Shown: positions 16,608 to 25,742 of the stretch, in pieces
Position numbering within the stretch: position 1 is the stretch's first letter
How the letters are laid out: the number at the start of each line of letters is the position of its first letter
Origin: UBA1926 sp002337215
GTDB taxonomy: Bacteria; Planctomycetota; Phycisphaerae; Phycisphaerales; UBA1924
Assembly: GCA_963973795.1 (NCBI GenBank)
Contig: CAXBAF010000016.1
Coordinates: 28,104-92,103 of the forward strand
Direction: 5' to 3'
Length of the DNA: 64,000 bases
Translations under genes and position numbers: made by a program
The notes under the pieces: model-generated
What the model saw: the letters and a program-made list of their open reading frames with translations, nothing else
What the model was told of the DNA's origin: nothing
Database searches by the model: none

Positions 16608-18023
16608 TCAGACGGATGCTTCAGAATCTTCCGACGATTCGGGATTGAGCTTCATGATCTCATCCAGCACGACCGTTGCGAACGCACCGCGGGGCAGATC
16701 GAACGCAACCCGGATGTACGGCCCCAGTTCGTCCGACCCGCCCTCAACCTCGGTGTTGGTCACCGGGCACCGCAAGGGCCGGCGGGTGCCGCCGATCATC
16801 GGCAGATCGAACTCGGCGGGGTCCGGCAGCGTCTCGGGCGTGAATCCGAATTCGCCGAGCATCTCGACCTCCACGGCGTCGACCGCTCCCGCCGCCCGCT
16901 TCATCTTCCGCCCCCACAGCGGACCCGACGCGCAGAACTCCATCGCCTTGTAGCGGGCCATGAATTCCTCGTCGGCGAGCGACACCTCGTCCACGACCGC
17001 CGGGTTCCGCCCCGCATGCGTCACGGTGACGTCGCCCTCGAACAGCGTGCCAAACGTGCCACCTTCGATCCGCCGGTCGAGCACCGCGTTGAACACGGCC
17101 GACTGAAACGCGGAGATGTAGAACCCGAGGATGTCGGGGTCGATCGCGTCGATCGCTTGCTCGGGCGATTCGCCGTTCGCGAGCGCGATGAGCGCGAGTC
17201 GCTCGGTTTTGAACGCGTGCGGGAACGCGTCGCGGGCGGCCTTGTAGTCCTTGGCGGCGTAGTGCTCGCGGGCCGGGCGTTGCTGGTCAGGCGAGGTCTC
17301 CGAGGGCCCGAGCAGCAGATCGAGCGCGGTGACGGGATCGCGCCGGAGGATCGCCTGGCCGATGAGGTGGTTGTTCTCGAGGTAGCCGAAGCGTTGGGGG
17401 CCGAAGCGTTCGGGGGCGCCCTGCTGTTCGAGGACACGCATGACGCGGAGGGCGGTGCGGACGTCGGTCGGCGCGACACCCCGGACCTTGATCGAGAACC
17501 GGTTGCCCGCGAGATGTCCCCGGCGCAGCTTGTTGTCGTGCTGGTCGGCCCAGAGGATCTTGACCCGCTCGTGCTCAAAGTGGGGGAAGTCATCGACCGT
17601 CTTGCCCGGGGTGTGGACGCTGACGACCTGACGCGTGATCGCCTGCTTGTCCTTGAGGCCCGCGTAGCCGACCGCCGATCGCTTCACACCGAAGTGGCGG
17701 GCGATGAGCGCGTACATCTCCATCGCGGTCATGCCGCGTTTTTCGACGAGCAGGTAGATGTGCTCGCCCGACCCGCTCGGGGCGTAGAGCGGCAGTTCCT
17801 CGACGAGGAAATCCTCTGGGACTTCCTTCAGCCGCCCCCCGATGCCGGGAATGTCGGCCGAGAGGTACGCGGCGGGTGTGATGTGCGGACTCGTATCGAT
17901 AACCTCGACTCCTCTGTATGCCAGCCTGAGGGCATACCCGGCGACTTGATCCCGAGACCCATGGTAAACCCGTGCCCCCTCTCGGAATGCATACCATCGC
18001 CCGATGCCAGAAGTTGTTGACAT
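16608..18023 (-). CDS. truD: tRNA pseudouridine synthase D
   Basis: TruD makes pseudouridine 13 in tRNA-Glu. The core contains EDFLVEELPLYAPSGSGEHIYLLVEKRG, the catalytic Asp region VGYAGLKDKQAITRQ, LRRGHLAGNRFSIKVRG, and FGPQRFGYLENN. The Phe-rich C-terminal PGAFA-like strand (LPRGAFATVVLDEIMKLN) ends it. The conserved domain begins near residue 56, and no ATG, GTG or TTG lies in frame between it and ATG 18023. The start at 18023 therefore overlaps the divergent rimO start by 20 bases. An AUC codon at 17900 sits 8 bases after a good AGAGGAG site and is an unusual alternative. Confidence 0.92.
   Translation of the reverse strand: MSTTSGIGRWYAFREGARVYHGSRDQVAGYALRLAYRGVEVIDTSPHITPAAYLSADIPGIGGRLKEVPEDFLVEELPLYAPSGSGEHIYLLVEKRGMTAMEMYALIARHFGVKRSAVGYAGLKDKQAITRQVVSVHTPGKTVDDFPHFEHERVKILWADQHDNKLRRGHLAGNRFSIKVRGVAPTDVRTALRVMRVLEQQGAPERFGPQRFGYLENNHLIGQAILRRDPVTALDLLLGPSETSPDQQRPAREHYAAKDYKAARDAFPHAFKTERLALIALANGESPEQAIDAIDPDILGFYISAFQSAVFNAVLDRRIEGGTFGTLFEGDVTVTHAGRNPAVVDEVSLADEEFMARYKAMEFCASGPLWGRKMKRAAGAVDAVEVEMLGEFGFTPETLPDPAEFDLPMIGGTRRPLRCPVTNTEVEGGSDELGPYIRVAFDLPRGAFATVVLDEIMKLNPESSEDSEASV
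17992..17997 (+). promoter_or_regulatory. -10-like TACCAT box before rimO
   Basis: TACCAT, 6-base gap, ATG at 18004. It lies inside the truD reading frame if truD starts at 18023. Confidence 0.45.
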
Positions 18024-19701
18024 TCCGACTGATAATCCCCTCGATCCCGGCGGAGGCGATCTCGACGAGATCCGCACCGTCTCGTTCGTCAGCCTCGGCT
18101 GCCCCAAGAACACCGTGGACAGCGAGAAAATGCTGGGCCTGCTCGCCGAGGACGGCATCGCCCCGGTCTCCGCGACCGCGGACGGGGACAACGAGCACGA
18201 CGATCTCTCGGTCGCCGGATCCGAGCAGGACACCAGCGCCAGCGCCGGACGGATTACCCCCGCCGACGCCGTTGTCGTCAATACCTGCGGCTTCCTCGAG
18301 GCCAGCAAGGACGAATCTCTGGCGGTCGTCCGCGAGGCCGTCGAACGCAAGAACCGGGGCGAGATCAAACGCGTTGTCGTCGCGGGCTGCCTGGTCCAGC
18401 GACACCGCGCCAAGATCCTCGACTGGGTTCCGGGTGTCGATGCGATGCTCGGGGTGTTCGATCGCGAGAAGGTCATCGAGGCCGTCCGTGGTCCCAGAGC
18501 CGTCCGTGAATCCCTCGAGGAGGCCGTGGAGGCGGGTCCCAACTATTGGATCAGCGCCAACGGGCTTGCGAAAGCCAAGACCCTCGGCCAACAGACCGCG
18601 GGCCTGACCGTCAACGGCAAGGACGGCAAGGGCATCGGCTATTTCGAGTCGGATTCCGCCCGCCTCCGGCTGACGCCCAGGCACTACGCCTACCTCCGCA
18701 TCGCAGAGGGGTGCAACCAGAACTGCGCCTTCTGCACGATCCCGAGCATCCGGGGCAAGATGCGGTCCAAGCCGCTCGACCGCATCGAAGAAGAGGCCCG
18801 CGAACTCGTGAGAGACGGCGCCTTCGAGCTCATGCTCATCGGGCAGGACACCACCTCCTACGGCGACGACATCGGGACGGGACTCGCGGCGGGCAAGGGC
18901 CTCCCCGAACTTCTCACCCGCGTCTGCAACGCCGTGACGCAGGAAGGCGGCGCGGGTTGGGTCCGCCTCATGTACGCCTACCCGACCAACTTCGACGACC
19001 GCATCATCGACACCTTCGCCGAGCTCTCGCAGAAGGGCCGTCTGCTTCCCTACCTCGATATCCCTCTCCAGCACGGCTCGTCCCGCGTGCTCGAACTCAT
19101 GCGTCGCAACGTCACACGCGAACAGCAGCAGGAACTCTGCGAGAAGATGCGGGAACGCATCCCCGGGATGGCGATCCGCACGACCTTCATCACGGGCTTT
19201 CCGGGAGAGACCGAGCAGGATCACCAGGAACTACTCGAGTTCATCGAAGAGGTCGGATTCGACGCCGTCGGCTGCTTCCGATACAGCAACGAGCCGGGCA
19301 CCCGGGCGGGCACGATGGACGACGACCCGTCGCTCCACGTCCCCGATGAGGTCAAGGAACGCCGCTACGCCGAGATCATGGCGCTGCAGCAGGAGATCGC
19401 TTTCGAGCAGGCCGAGTTCGTCGCCGAGCAGTTCGACCCGTCGAATCCCGACGAAACCGGCAGCCGGTTCGATGTCCTGATCGACGAAGCAGCCGGCCAG
19501 ACCGAGGACGGCAACCATCTCTACCGAGGCCGAACGTACTTCCAGGCCCCCCAGATCGACGCGACGACTTACATCGAGTCGAAGCGGGAACTCAGCCCGG
19601 GCGAACTCGTTCGCTGCACGATCGTCGCCGCCGACGGTTACGACCTCATCGCCCGCCCCAGCGAAGAACTCGAGCGAAAGGTCTCGCTGCCACTGGCATG
19701 A
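18004..19701 (+). CDS. rimO: Ribosomal protein S12 methylthiotransferase
   Basis: RimO attaches a methylthio group to an aspartate of ribosomal protein S12 through radical SAM chemistry. The N-terminal MTTase domain has cluster-binding Cys33 (SLGCPKN) and Cys95 (VVNTCGF), with a third in VAGCLVQRH. The radical-SAM cluster motif is CNQNCAFC (Cys237, 241, 244), followed by SIRGKMRSKP. A C-terminal TRAM-like segment binds RNA or protein. At 565 residues it is about 110-130 longer than usual. An acidic Asp/Glu/Ser-rich insertion at about 52-84 splits the first domain, and the C-terminal region also carries extra residues. Confidence 0.94.
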   Translation: MPEVVDIPTDNPLDPGGGDLDEIRTVSFVSLGCPKNTVDSEKMLGLLAEDGIAPVSATADGDNEHDDLSVAGSEQDTSASAGRITPADAVVVNTCGFLEASKDESLAVVREAVERKNRGEIKRVVVAGCLVQRHRAKILDWVPGVDAMLGVFDREKVIEAVRGPRAVRESLEEAVEAGPNYWISANGLAKAKTLGQQTAGLTVNGKDGKGIGYFESDSARLRLTPRHYAYLRIAEGCNQNCAFCTIPSIRGKMRSKPLDRIEEEARELVRDGAFELMLIGQDTTSYGDDIGTGLAAGKGLPELLTRVCNAVTQEGGAGWVRLMYAYPTNFDDRIIDTFAELSQKGRLLPYLDIPLQHGSSRVLELMRRNVTREQQQELCEKMRERIPGMAIRTTFITGFPGETEQDHQELLEFIEEVGFDAVGCFRYSNEPGTRAGTMDDDPSLHVPDEVKERRYAEIMALQQEIAFEQAEFVAEQFDPSNPDETGSRFDVLIDEAAGQTEDGNHLYRGRTYFQAPQIDATTYIESKRELSPGELVRCTIVAADGYDLIARPSEELERKVSLPLA

Positions 19702-19728
19702 ATGCTGCCTCGATACATCGGGCCGGAT

Positions 19729-19755
19729 AAGAAAAAGAGCACCATGTCGGTGCTC
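19729..19755 (-). terminator. Intrinsic terminator of the 19800-20381 gene
   Basis: On the minus strand GAGCACC-GACAT-GGTGCTC forms a 7-bp stem followed by TTTTTCTT. Confidence 0.75.
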
Positions 19756-19799
19756 CTTGCAGAGTCGCATTTTGGTGTATCGCAGTCTGGATCAGCCGA

Positions 19800-20381
19800 T
19801 CAGCGGCGACGCCAGCTGGCGGCAATACCGGCCATTCCGAGCATCAGGGCGGATGCCGGTGTCGGCACATTGACGCCCCACACGCTCGACGCGCCGATCG
19901 CCTGGATGTGCGCCACGAAGTGGAAGTCGCTGTTCGCGAACGCCTCGTACGCATCGGCGAAGCTCGCTCCGTTCAGGTCGAAGCGGAGCGTGAGCGAGTC
20001 GCCCGCATCGAGGCCGTTGTGAACCGGAGACGGATCCGCACGGAAACTCATGAACGTCCCGGCCCAGCCGGTGCTGTGATCGATCGAGCCGGGCGGGTTG
20101 GCGTGCCCCCCCGCAGACCAGTCCGGGCCGATGAGTTCCGAGAACGTGAGTCCAGACGTCACCGTCGAGTTCTCGATCAGAAGCGATGTGATGACCCCGG
20201 GGCCGGCCGAAGCGTTGGTCAGGACGAAATCGATTGACCCCCCGGCATCGAATGCTTCGACGCCGAGATGGAGATGATCAGTCACCACGCTATCGGCGTT
20301 CTCGAAGATCATGAACGGCATCGGGCCGGCGAATGCCGCAGCCGAGCTCAGCAGTGTTGTCATTGCAAAGGTGGTCTTCAT
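19800..20381 (-). CDS. PEP-CTERM protein
   Basis: This 193-residue exported protein has a signal peptide (KTTFAMTTLLSSAAAFAGP), a beta-rich middle with no recognised domain, and a C-terminal sorting signal. The tail reads VPTPASALMLGMAGIAASWRRR: a Pro-rich motif, a hydrophobic helix and a terminal arginine cluster. Exosortase would cut it and fix the protein to the surface or to exopolymers. ATG 20381 is taken because it opens the signal peptide and has AGGAGG 9 bases upstream. A terminator follows 45 bases after the stop. Confidence 0.85.
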   Translation of the reverse strand: MKTTFAMTTLLSSAAAFAGPMPFMIFENADSVVTDHLHLGVEAFDAGGSIDFVLTNASAGPGVITSLLIENSTVTSGLTFSELIGPDWSAGGHANPPGSIDHSTGWAGTFMSFRADPSPVHNGLDAGDSLTLRFDLNGASFADAYEAFANSDFHFVAHIQAIGASSVWGVNVPTPASALMLGMAGIAASWRRR

Positions 20382-20544
20382 CTCTGTGCCTCCTGACCGG
20401 CGGAGCGAACCGCGGTTTCTCATCCACGAAATTAGCGGACCAGGGCGAGAGGTCAGAAGAAAATCTGGAAAATTCCCAAAATCAATTGGCATTTTATCAA
20501 TTCCGTAAGATGTTTGGGCTGGATTTCTCGGTGGATGTGCTGGG

Positions 20545-21036
20545 TTACATCGCTTTGACCGCCTCAAGCACCTCTTCCGCGTGATTGGGAACCTTCACTT
20601 TATCCCATCGTTTCGCGACCTTCCCGTCCGCGTCGATCAGGTAGGTCGTCCGTTGGATGCCCATGTACGTCTTCCCGTACATGCTCTTCTCGACCCAGAC
20701 GCCGTACTTCGGGCAGACAACCGGGTCAGGCTTCCCCTCCTCATTCACCCGATCGTCGGCGAGCAGCGGGTAGGACAAGTCCTCCTTGTCGGCGAACTTC
20801 TTCTTGCTCTTCGGGGGCAGGATCGACACGCCGACCACCGCCGCCCCGATCTTCTGGAAGGCCTTGCCGAGGTCGCGAAAGTCACACGCTTCTTGCGTGC
20901 ACCCGCTCGTCATGTCCTTGGGATAAAAGAACATCACGAGCGGTGAGCCCGCGTAGTCCTTCAGGCTGTGCTTCTTCTCGTCCTGGTCCTTGAGCGTGAA
21001 CGCGGGGGCTTTCTTACCGGGGTCGATGAGCGGCAT
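20545..21036 (-). CDS. bcp: Peroxiredoxin, BCP/PrxQ type
   Basis: This thiol peroxidase reduces H2O2 and organic hydroperoxides using thioredoxin. The 163-residue protein has the peroxidatic Cys46 in FFYPKDMTSGCTQEAC and a candidate resolving Cys51, five residues later, as in BCP-type peroxiredoxins. The Thr preceding the Cys is two positions upstream, with Ser-Gly between. RTTYLIDADGKVAK is the typical C-terminal strand. The ATG at 21036 is favoured because translation upstream adds a basic stretch unlike the family. An AGAGAGGA site precedes it. The gene lies between two genes for exported proteins on the same strand. Confidence 0.92.
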   Translation of the reverse strand: MPLIDPGKKAPAFTLKDQDEKKHSLKDYAGSPLVMFFYPKDMTSGCTQEACDFRDLGKAFQKIGAAVVGVSILPPKSKKKFADKEDLSYPLLADDRVNEEGKPDPVVCPKYGVWVEKSMYGKTYMGIQRTTYLIDADGKVAKRWDKVKVPNHAEEVLEAVKAM

Positions 21037-21141
21037 TCGGACTGTCCTCTCTGGTTCGGCTTCGATCATTGAATATGCACGCGGGGCGTTGTTCCTCCGA
21101 CGATATCGCACCGGAACACCTCCCGATGCACCCGATAGATC

Positions 21142-22980
21142 TCACCCGCCGAGCCCGCCGAGCCAGGCCGACGGATCAACCGCCCGCCGCGCGGGTTCCA
21201 CCGCCCACGGCGGCATCGCCCGGGGCCAAGCCGTCCGATCCCCGTGCGGATCGAGAACCTCGATCCCGAGGTGGACCAACCCGTTCGCTTCGGCCGCCTC
21301 GGGCGGCAACGCGACCTCGATCAGAAGATCGTTCCCGTCGACACCGAGGTCGATGCCGGGGAGCGGCAGATCCCCGCCATCCGCACCGGGCAAAGCCTGC
21401 ACTTCGGCGCCGCCCGACCCCGAGATCAGCACCACCGCGCGGCTCCGCGCGTACGGACCGATCCAGACGCGGGCCGACCAGCCACGCCCTGCGGCGCTCG
21501 GTTCCAGCAGCGTCCCCGCCGCGTCCCGCGACGCGCCGGGAAGCCGGAGGACGACACGCACGCCCGGCGTCGTTCCGAGTCGGGCGTTGCCGACCGAGAG
21601 AAGCCCGCTCGGGACCGATCCTGCGTCGTTCACCGCAGGTTGCCCGCCACCCGTCATCGCGGCCATCGACAGATCGCCCCGAAAAGTCCCGGTTGCGACG
21701 CCGGGGGGCTCAAGGGGGACAACAGCCCCGTTGATGCGCGCGCCGCGGTTCTCTCCGGCGATCCGATAGACAGCCATCCCGTCGCGCACCAGTTCTCGTG
21801 GCGCGCGCAGCAAAGCCGCGTCGCGTGCGCGCAACGGCACCGGGCGGCCGATCGTCCCGCCTCCCATCGGAATGGCGCTCCCATCACCCGCCGAGAACAG
21901 CATCGCGCCGATCGTCGCCGAGGACGACAACGATTCGGACTGCACACCGTCATCGACGACCCAGAGCGCCGCGTCGGGCAACCCGTTGAGCCAGTCTTCG
22001 GCCCGACGGGCTCGCTCACTCGCGGCGAGTTCGGTGTCGAGGAGAATCGAGAGAAGCGACGCCGCGGCCAAGTCGTCGGCGGTCCAGAGCGGCGCGACGA
22101 CGCGCGAGCTCGACTCGTCGCTGAATCCTCCGGCGCCCGCGAGCGCGTGCCGTACGCGGAGCGAGAGCACCGGGTCCGCGGCCCACAGCCGCGCGAGTCC
22201 GACCCGCCATCTCGCGGCGGTCTGCGCGCGCACGGTCCGCGCGAGCCGCTCGGCGATCGGCACCGGTGCCGATGCCGCCTCAACGACCGAGGCGTCGAGC
22301 AGGTCAGGCGTGATCGCGACCGTGCCACCCGATCCGTCCTCGGGATCGGGGTGCAGCCCGGTCGTCGCCAGGGCCGCGCGCCACGCCCGGGTCGGGTCAG
22401 CGCCCGCGGCAGAGAGAAAGCCCACAAGGTCGGCGCGCGCGCGCCACTCGTCGGGGACGGGGCTCGCCCACGGATCTTCCATCGGGCCCGCCGGTTGGTC
22501 CGGGTCAAACCCGAGCCGCATCCCGAGGATCGCGGGTCGCGAGAGCCAACGCAGACGGACCGGCTTGCCGTCGAGCCAAATCTCCTGGCCGACGGTGCCT
22601 CGTGGTAGATCCGCGAGCACGAACCAGGCAAGTCCCGATCGGTCGCGCGGGGCCTGGGCCGGCGTGAGCACATCCCAGACCGGGCCCGGCGGGAGCCAGC
22701 CCGACACGCGATCGGGCGCACGGAATCGCACCGCCGCGACGACGCCGCGGACTTCCTGTCCGTCCGGGAATCGGAGCGTGACTGTCGATCTGGGTTGCCC
22801 GGTATCGCCCACCCGAACCGGCATGACGAGCGGCAGCCCCGCGACGGCGTCGGTCTCGGTCAGGATTGGCTCGATATCACCGGCGGCCGCCTGTATTGAA
22901 ACAGTCAGCGGCACCAAGGCGAGCAGCACGGCGAACCGCAGGATCAGCCGCGGAACCCATCGAAGGACCGGCTGCACCAC
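21142..22980 (-). CDS. Large secreted or membrane-anchored protein of unknown function
   Basis: The product of about 612 residues has an N-terminal hydrophobic segment (LILRFAVLLALVPLTVSIQAAAG) consistent with a signal peptide. The rest is Ala/Arg/Asp-rich with stretches such as VGQEIWLDGKPVRLRWLSRP and VLISGSGGAEVQALPGADGGDLPLPGIDLGV, and no transmembrane helices. I do not recognise a family. No ATG lies near the signal peptide. GTG codons at 22980 and 22977 open it directly, while a GTG at 23046 would overlap the panB start on the other strand. The shorter form is listed. Confidence 0.6.
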   Translation of the reverse strand: MVQPVLRWVPRLILRFAVLLALVPLTVSIQAAAGDIEPILTETDAVAGLPLVMPVRVGDTGQPRSTVTLRFPDGQEVRGVVAAVRFRAPDRVSGWLPPGPVWDVLTPAQAPRDRSGLAWFVLADLPRGTVGQEIWLDGKPVRLRWLSRPAILGMRLGFDPDQPAGPMEDPWASPVPDEWRARADLVGFLSAAGADPTRAWRAALATTGLHPDPEDGSGGTVAITPDLLDASVVEAASAPVPIAERLARTVRAQTAARWRVGLARLWAADPVLSLRVRHALAGAGGFSDESSSRVVAPLWTADDLAAASLLSILLDTELAASERARRAEDWLNGLPDAALWVVDDGVQSESLSSSATIGAMLFSAGDGSAIPMGGGTIGRPVPLRARDAALLRAPRELVRDGMAVYRIAGENRGARINGAVVPLEPPGVATGTFRGDLSMAAMTGGGQPAVNDAGSVPSGLLSVGNARLGTTPGVRVVLRLPGASRDAAGTLLEPSAAGRGWSARVWIGPYARSRAVVLISGSGGAEVQALPGADGGDLPLPGIDLGVDGNDLLIEVALPPEAAEANGLVHLGIEVLDPHGDRTAWPRAMPPWAVEPARRAVDPSAWLGGLGG

Positions 22981-23009
22981 GATTCGGCGGTGCCGGCCCG
23001 AGCCGTCTC

Positions 23010-23015
23010 TATACT
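23010..23015 (+). promoter_or_regulatory. -10-like TATACT box before panB
   Basis: TATACT, 7-base gap, ATG at 23023. Confidence 0.5.
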
Positions 23016-23022
23016 GTGGGCG

Positions 23023-23991
23023 ATGAGTACCGGTCACGACACGCACTCTACACCCAAGGGCGACGGATCAGCGTCCGCTCCGGCACACGCCGAGCCCAGG
23101 CCTCGGGTCACGATGCGGACTCTCCGCCGCATGGCCGACGCGGGCACACCGTTCGCATGCCTCGCGTGCTACGACTTCACGACCGCCCGCTGGCTGGACC
23201 GCGCCGGGGTCGACCTGTTGCTGGTGGGCGACTCGGCCGCGAACGTTGTGCTGGGTCAGGACTCCACACACGGCATGCCGATGGATCTTGCGATCTGGCT
23301 CACCAAGGCTGTCAGGCTGGGCGCCGAGCGTGCGCACGTCATGGGCGACATGCCATTCATGAGCTACCAGGCCGACGACGCGGAGGCGATCCGCAACGCC
23401 GGCCGGTTCCTGAGCGAGGGCAGGGCGGATTCGGTGAAACTCGAGATCGACGCCTCGTTCGCGCCGCTGGTACAGAAGATGACGCGGGCAGGGATCCCCG
23501 TCTGTGCGCACATCGGCAGCAAACCGCAGCAGTGGGCGCTCGCGGGCGGTCCCAAGGTCGCGGGCCGGGAGCGGAGCGAGGCGGACGAGATCCTCGACGA
23601 CGCGCTCGCGCTGGAAGCGGCCGGGGCGGTGATGCTGCTGATCGAGGCGGTCCCCCCCGAGGTCGCGGAGCGCGTGGTCAAGGCGGTCGGCGTGCCGGTG
23701 ATTGGCATCGGGGCGGGGGATGCGCCGCACGGCCAGATTCTTGTGGTCAACGACCTGCTGGGGCTTTCAGACTTCACGCCCCGGTTCGTCGATCCCGTCG
23801 CGTCGCTCGGTCAGGCCTTCAAGAGAGCCGGGGAAGAATGGGTGAATCGGGTTCGGGAACGCCGGATCGGTGGGGGGGTCTATCGGCCTCGGGAGCCAAT
23901 CGGCGGTTCGTCTGGTGCGGAGAGCTCTCTAGACGCCGGCGCGAAAACGCCTTCGGACACAGAATCTGTCCGGGCCTGCGACTCCGAATAG
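23023..23991 (+). CDS. panB: 3-methyl-2-oxobutanoate hydroxymethyltransferase
   Basis: PanB makes ketopantoate, the first committed step of pantothenate and coenzyme A synthesis, using methylene-THF. It has the family blocks FACLACYDFTTARWLDRAGVD, VGDSAANVVLGQDSTHGM and KLEIDASFAPLV. PVCAHIGSKPQQ and the end GIGAGDAPHGQILVVNDLLGL complete the set. The usual metal ligands are present at Asp in VGDS and in a second Asp of the barrel, with a Glu following. The 322-residue length fits after removing the variable basic tail. The upstream GTG-rich N-terminus was trimmed to ATG 23023, which has the -10 box. No panC or panD adjoins it. Confidence 0.94.
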   Translation: MSTGHDTHSTPKGDGSASAPAHAEPRPRVTMRTLRRMADAGTPFACLACYDFTTARWLDRAGVDLLLVGDSAANVVLGQDSTHGMPMDLAIWLTKAVRLGAERAHVMGDMPFMSYQADDAEAIRNAGRFLSEGRADSVKLEIDASFAPLVQKMTRAGIPVCAHIGSKPQQWALAGGPKVAGRERSEADEILDDALALEAAGAVMLLIEAVPPEVAERVVKAVGVPVIGIGAGDAPHGQILVVNDLLGLSDFTPRFVDPVASLGQAFKRAGEEWVNRVRERRIGGGVYRPREPIGGSSGAESSLDAGAKTPSDTESVRACDSE

Positions 23992-24221
23992 ACGTCGCCG
24001 GGGATCCATCTCAGGGCACAAAATCGGCTGAAGAACGAGGTTCGAGCAACGCCGGCGGCGTGAATCGATAGAACGAGCCTGGAGAATAACGGACCGATCG
24101 AATTATTCTGCCGATCTGTTCGTTGGTTTGTCGGGCTGGAGTATGTGTGGATCGGTCGGGCCGGCCTTCGGAATGATCCGCGGGGACGGCACCGACCCGG
24201 TGTTGTCGCAGGAGGTTTTGC

Positions 24222-25655
24222 ATGAGACGTTTCACGTCGCTCGGTCCCTCGCTCGCGGTGCTGCTGGTCGGGTGCGCGGCGCTCCTGCTGACGCCCGCGA
24301 TCATCAGCGCGCTCCGCGACGCCGACACCGCGGCTCGCATTACGCTCGCGCAGCACACGCTCGAGACCGACGACATCCTCGAACGGATCGACCGGGCCGT
24401 GACCGCGGTCGCCGAGAACATCTCGCCATCGCTCGTCCACATCGACGTTCAGGGCGAGGGCATCGAGGATGCGAGCGGGCGGCGACGCGGCGGCAACCGC
24501 TCGACCGGGTCCGGGTGGGTCTACGACGACGCCGGGCACATCGTCACCAACGCCCATGTCGTACGCGGAGCGCAGCGCATCAGTATCCAGTTTGAGGACG
24601 GCCGGTATGCCGACGCGGGCCTCGTGGGCATCGATCCGTTCACCGACATCGCGGTCATCCTGATCGAGGATCCGATCACGGTCTACCCCGCGCCGCGTGA
24701 CACGGGGCATATCCCAAGGAGAGGCGAGCGCGTTTTCGCGTTCGGCTCGCCGTTCGGCTTCAAGTTCTCGATGAGCCAGGGGATTATCTCCGGTCTCGGA
24801 CGCGATCCGATGTCGTCGACCGATTTCGGCGGGTTCACCAACTTCATCCAGACCGACGCGGCGGTGAACCCGGGCAACTCGGGCGGCCCGCTGGTGAGCA
24901 CCCGAGGTAAGATCATCGGCATGAACGTCGCTATCGCGACGGCCCGGGGTACCGGGGCCGAGCTTGATGAATCCGGCGGCGACTCTGCCGGCATCTCGTT
25001 CGCGATCCCCCTGCCGACGATCGAGACCGTGGTCGACCAGTTGATCGCGACCGGCGGTGTCTCACGCGGCTTCCTCGGTGTGTCCCTGATCGGCGCGGTC
25101 GGTTTCGAGAACGAGCAGGGGGTCTACACCCGCGGGATGAGCGTCCAGGTTACGCAGGGAGGGCCCAGCGACCTGGGCGGCATACAGGACAGGGACGTGA
25201 TCACCCAGGTCAACGGGCAGGACGTTCCCGAATCGAAGATCTTCCAGTCGATCGTGGGCACCATCCCAGCCGACGAGCGCGTGGATATCACGCTCTACCG
25301 CGAGGGCGAGCGGAAGACCGTGCAGGTTGTTCTGGGCGAGCTCCCGGCGAGCGTACTCGGCGGGCGGGCACGCGTGCCGATCACCTACCAGCTGGGCCTG
25401 CAGGTCGGCACGAACCAAACTGGCGCGATCGTGACCCGCGTGTTCGAGTCGTCTGTCGCCGACCGGATCGGCTTCGAGCGGGGGCAGCAGATCCTGACGA
25501 TCGGGGGCGAATCGGTCCGCAACGACGCGGACGTGTTCACGCTGCTGACCGCGAAGGGGCTGCTGTCGGCCAAGGAGATCGAAGTCCGGGTCCGCTCGAT
25601 CGACGATAACGGCGCAATCGAAGAGAAGACGCTCGACGTGCGGCTCGGACGCTGA
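24222..25655 (+). CDS. HtrA/DegP-type serine protease with two PDZ domains
   Basis: This periplasmic or membrane-tethered protease and chaperone deals with misfolded exported proteins. The catalytic triad is visible as His112 (VTNAHVV), Asp142 (DPFTDIAV) and Ser220 (NPGNSGGPL). An N-terminal hydrophobic segment (LAVLLVGCAALLLTPAIISA) is probably an uncleaved anchor, although a Cys in LVGC makes a lipoprotein conceivable. Two PDZ regions follow at about residues 280-370 and 380-475. The ATG has a textbook AGGAGG site 7 bases upstream. The gene converges with ubiB and has no adjacent two-component genes. Confidence 0.92.
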   Translation: MRRFTSLGPSLAVLLVGCAALLLTPAIISALRDADTAARITLAQHTLETDDILERIDRAVTAVAENISPSLVHIDVQGEGIEDASGRRRGGNRSTGSGWVYDDAGHIVTNAHVVRGAQRISIQFEDGRYADAGLVGIDPFTDIAVILIEDPITVYPAPRDTGHIPRRGERVFAFGSPFGFKFSMSQGIISGLGRDPMSSTDFGGFTNFIQTDAAVNPGNSGGPLVSTRGKIIGMNVAIATARGTGAELDESGGDSAGISFAIPLPTIETVVDQLIATGGVSRGFLGVSLIGAVGFENEQGVYTRGMSVQVTQGGPSDLGGIQDRDVITQVNGQDVPESKIFQSIVGTIPADERVDITLYREGERKTVQVVLGELPASVLGGRARVPITYQLGLQVGTNQTGAIVTRVFESSVADRIGFERGQQILTIGGESVRNDADVFTLLTAKGLLSAKEIEVRVRSIDDNGAIEEKTLDVRLGR

Positions 25656-25693
25656 GCCGAGAGTTGCCGTTCCTGCAAGAGGATCTGGGTTCT

Positions 25694-25713
25694 CCATTCG
25701 GCCGGCCGAGTGG
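25694..25713. repeat. Imperfect 20-bp palindrome between convergent htrA and ubiB
   Basis: CCATTCGGCC followed immediately by GGCCGAGTGG, with one T-G pair in otherwise perfect 10-base arms. There is no loop and no T-run, so it is not a standard terminator. It may be a protein-binding site. Confidence 0.35.
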
Positions 25714-25742
25714 AACTTCACGTGCCAAGCGGATAGATCGAC

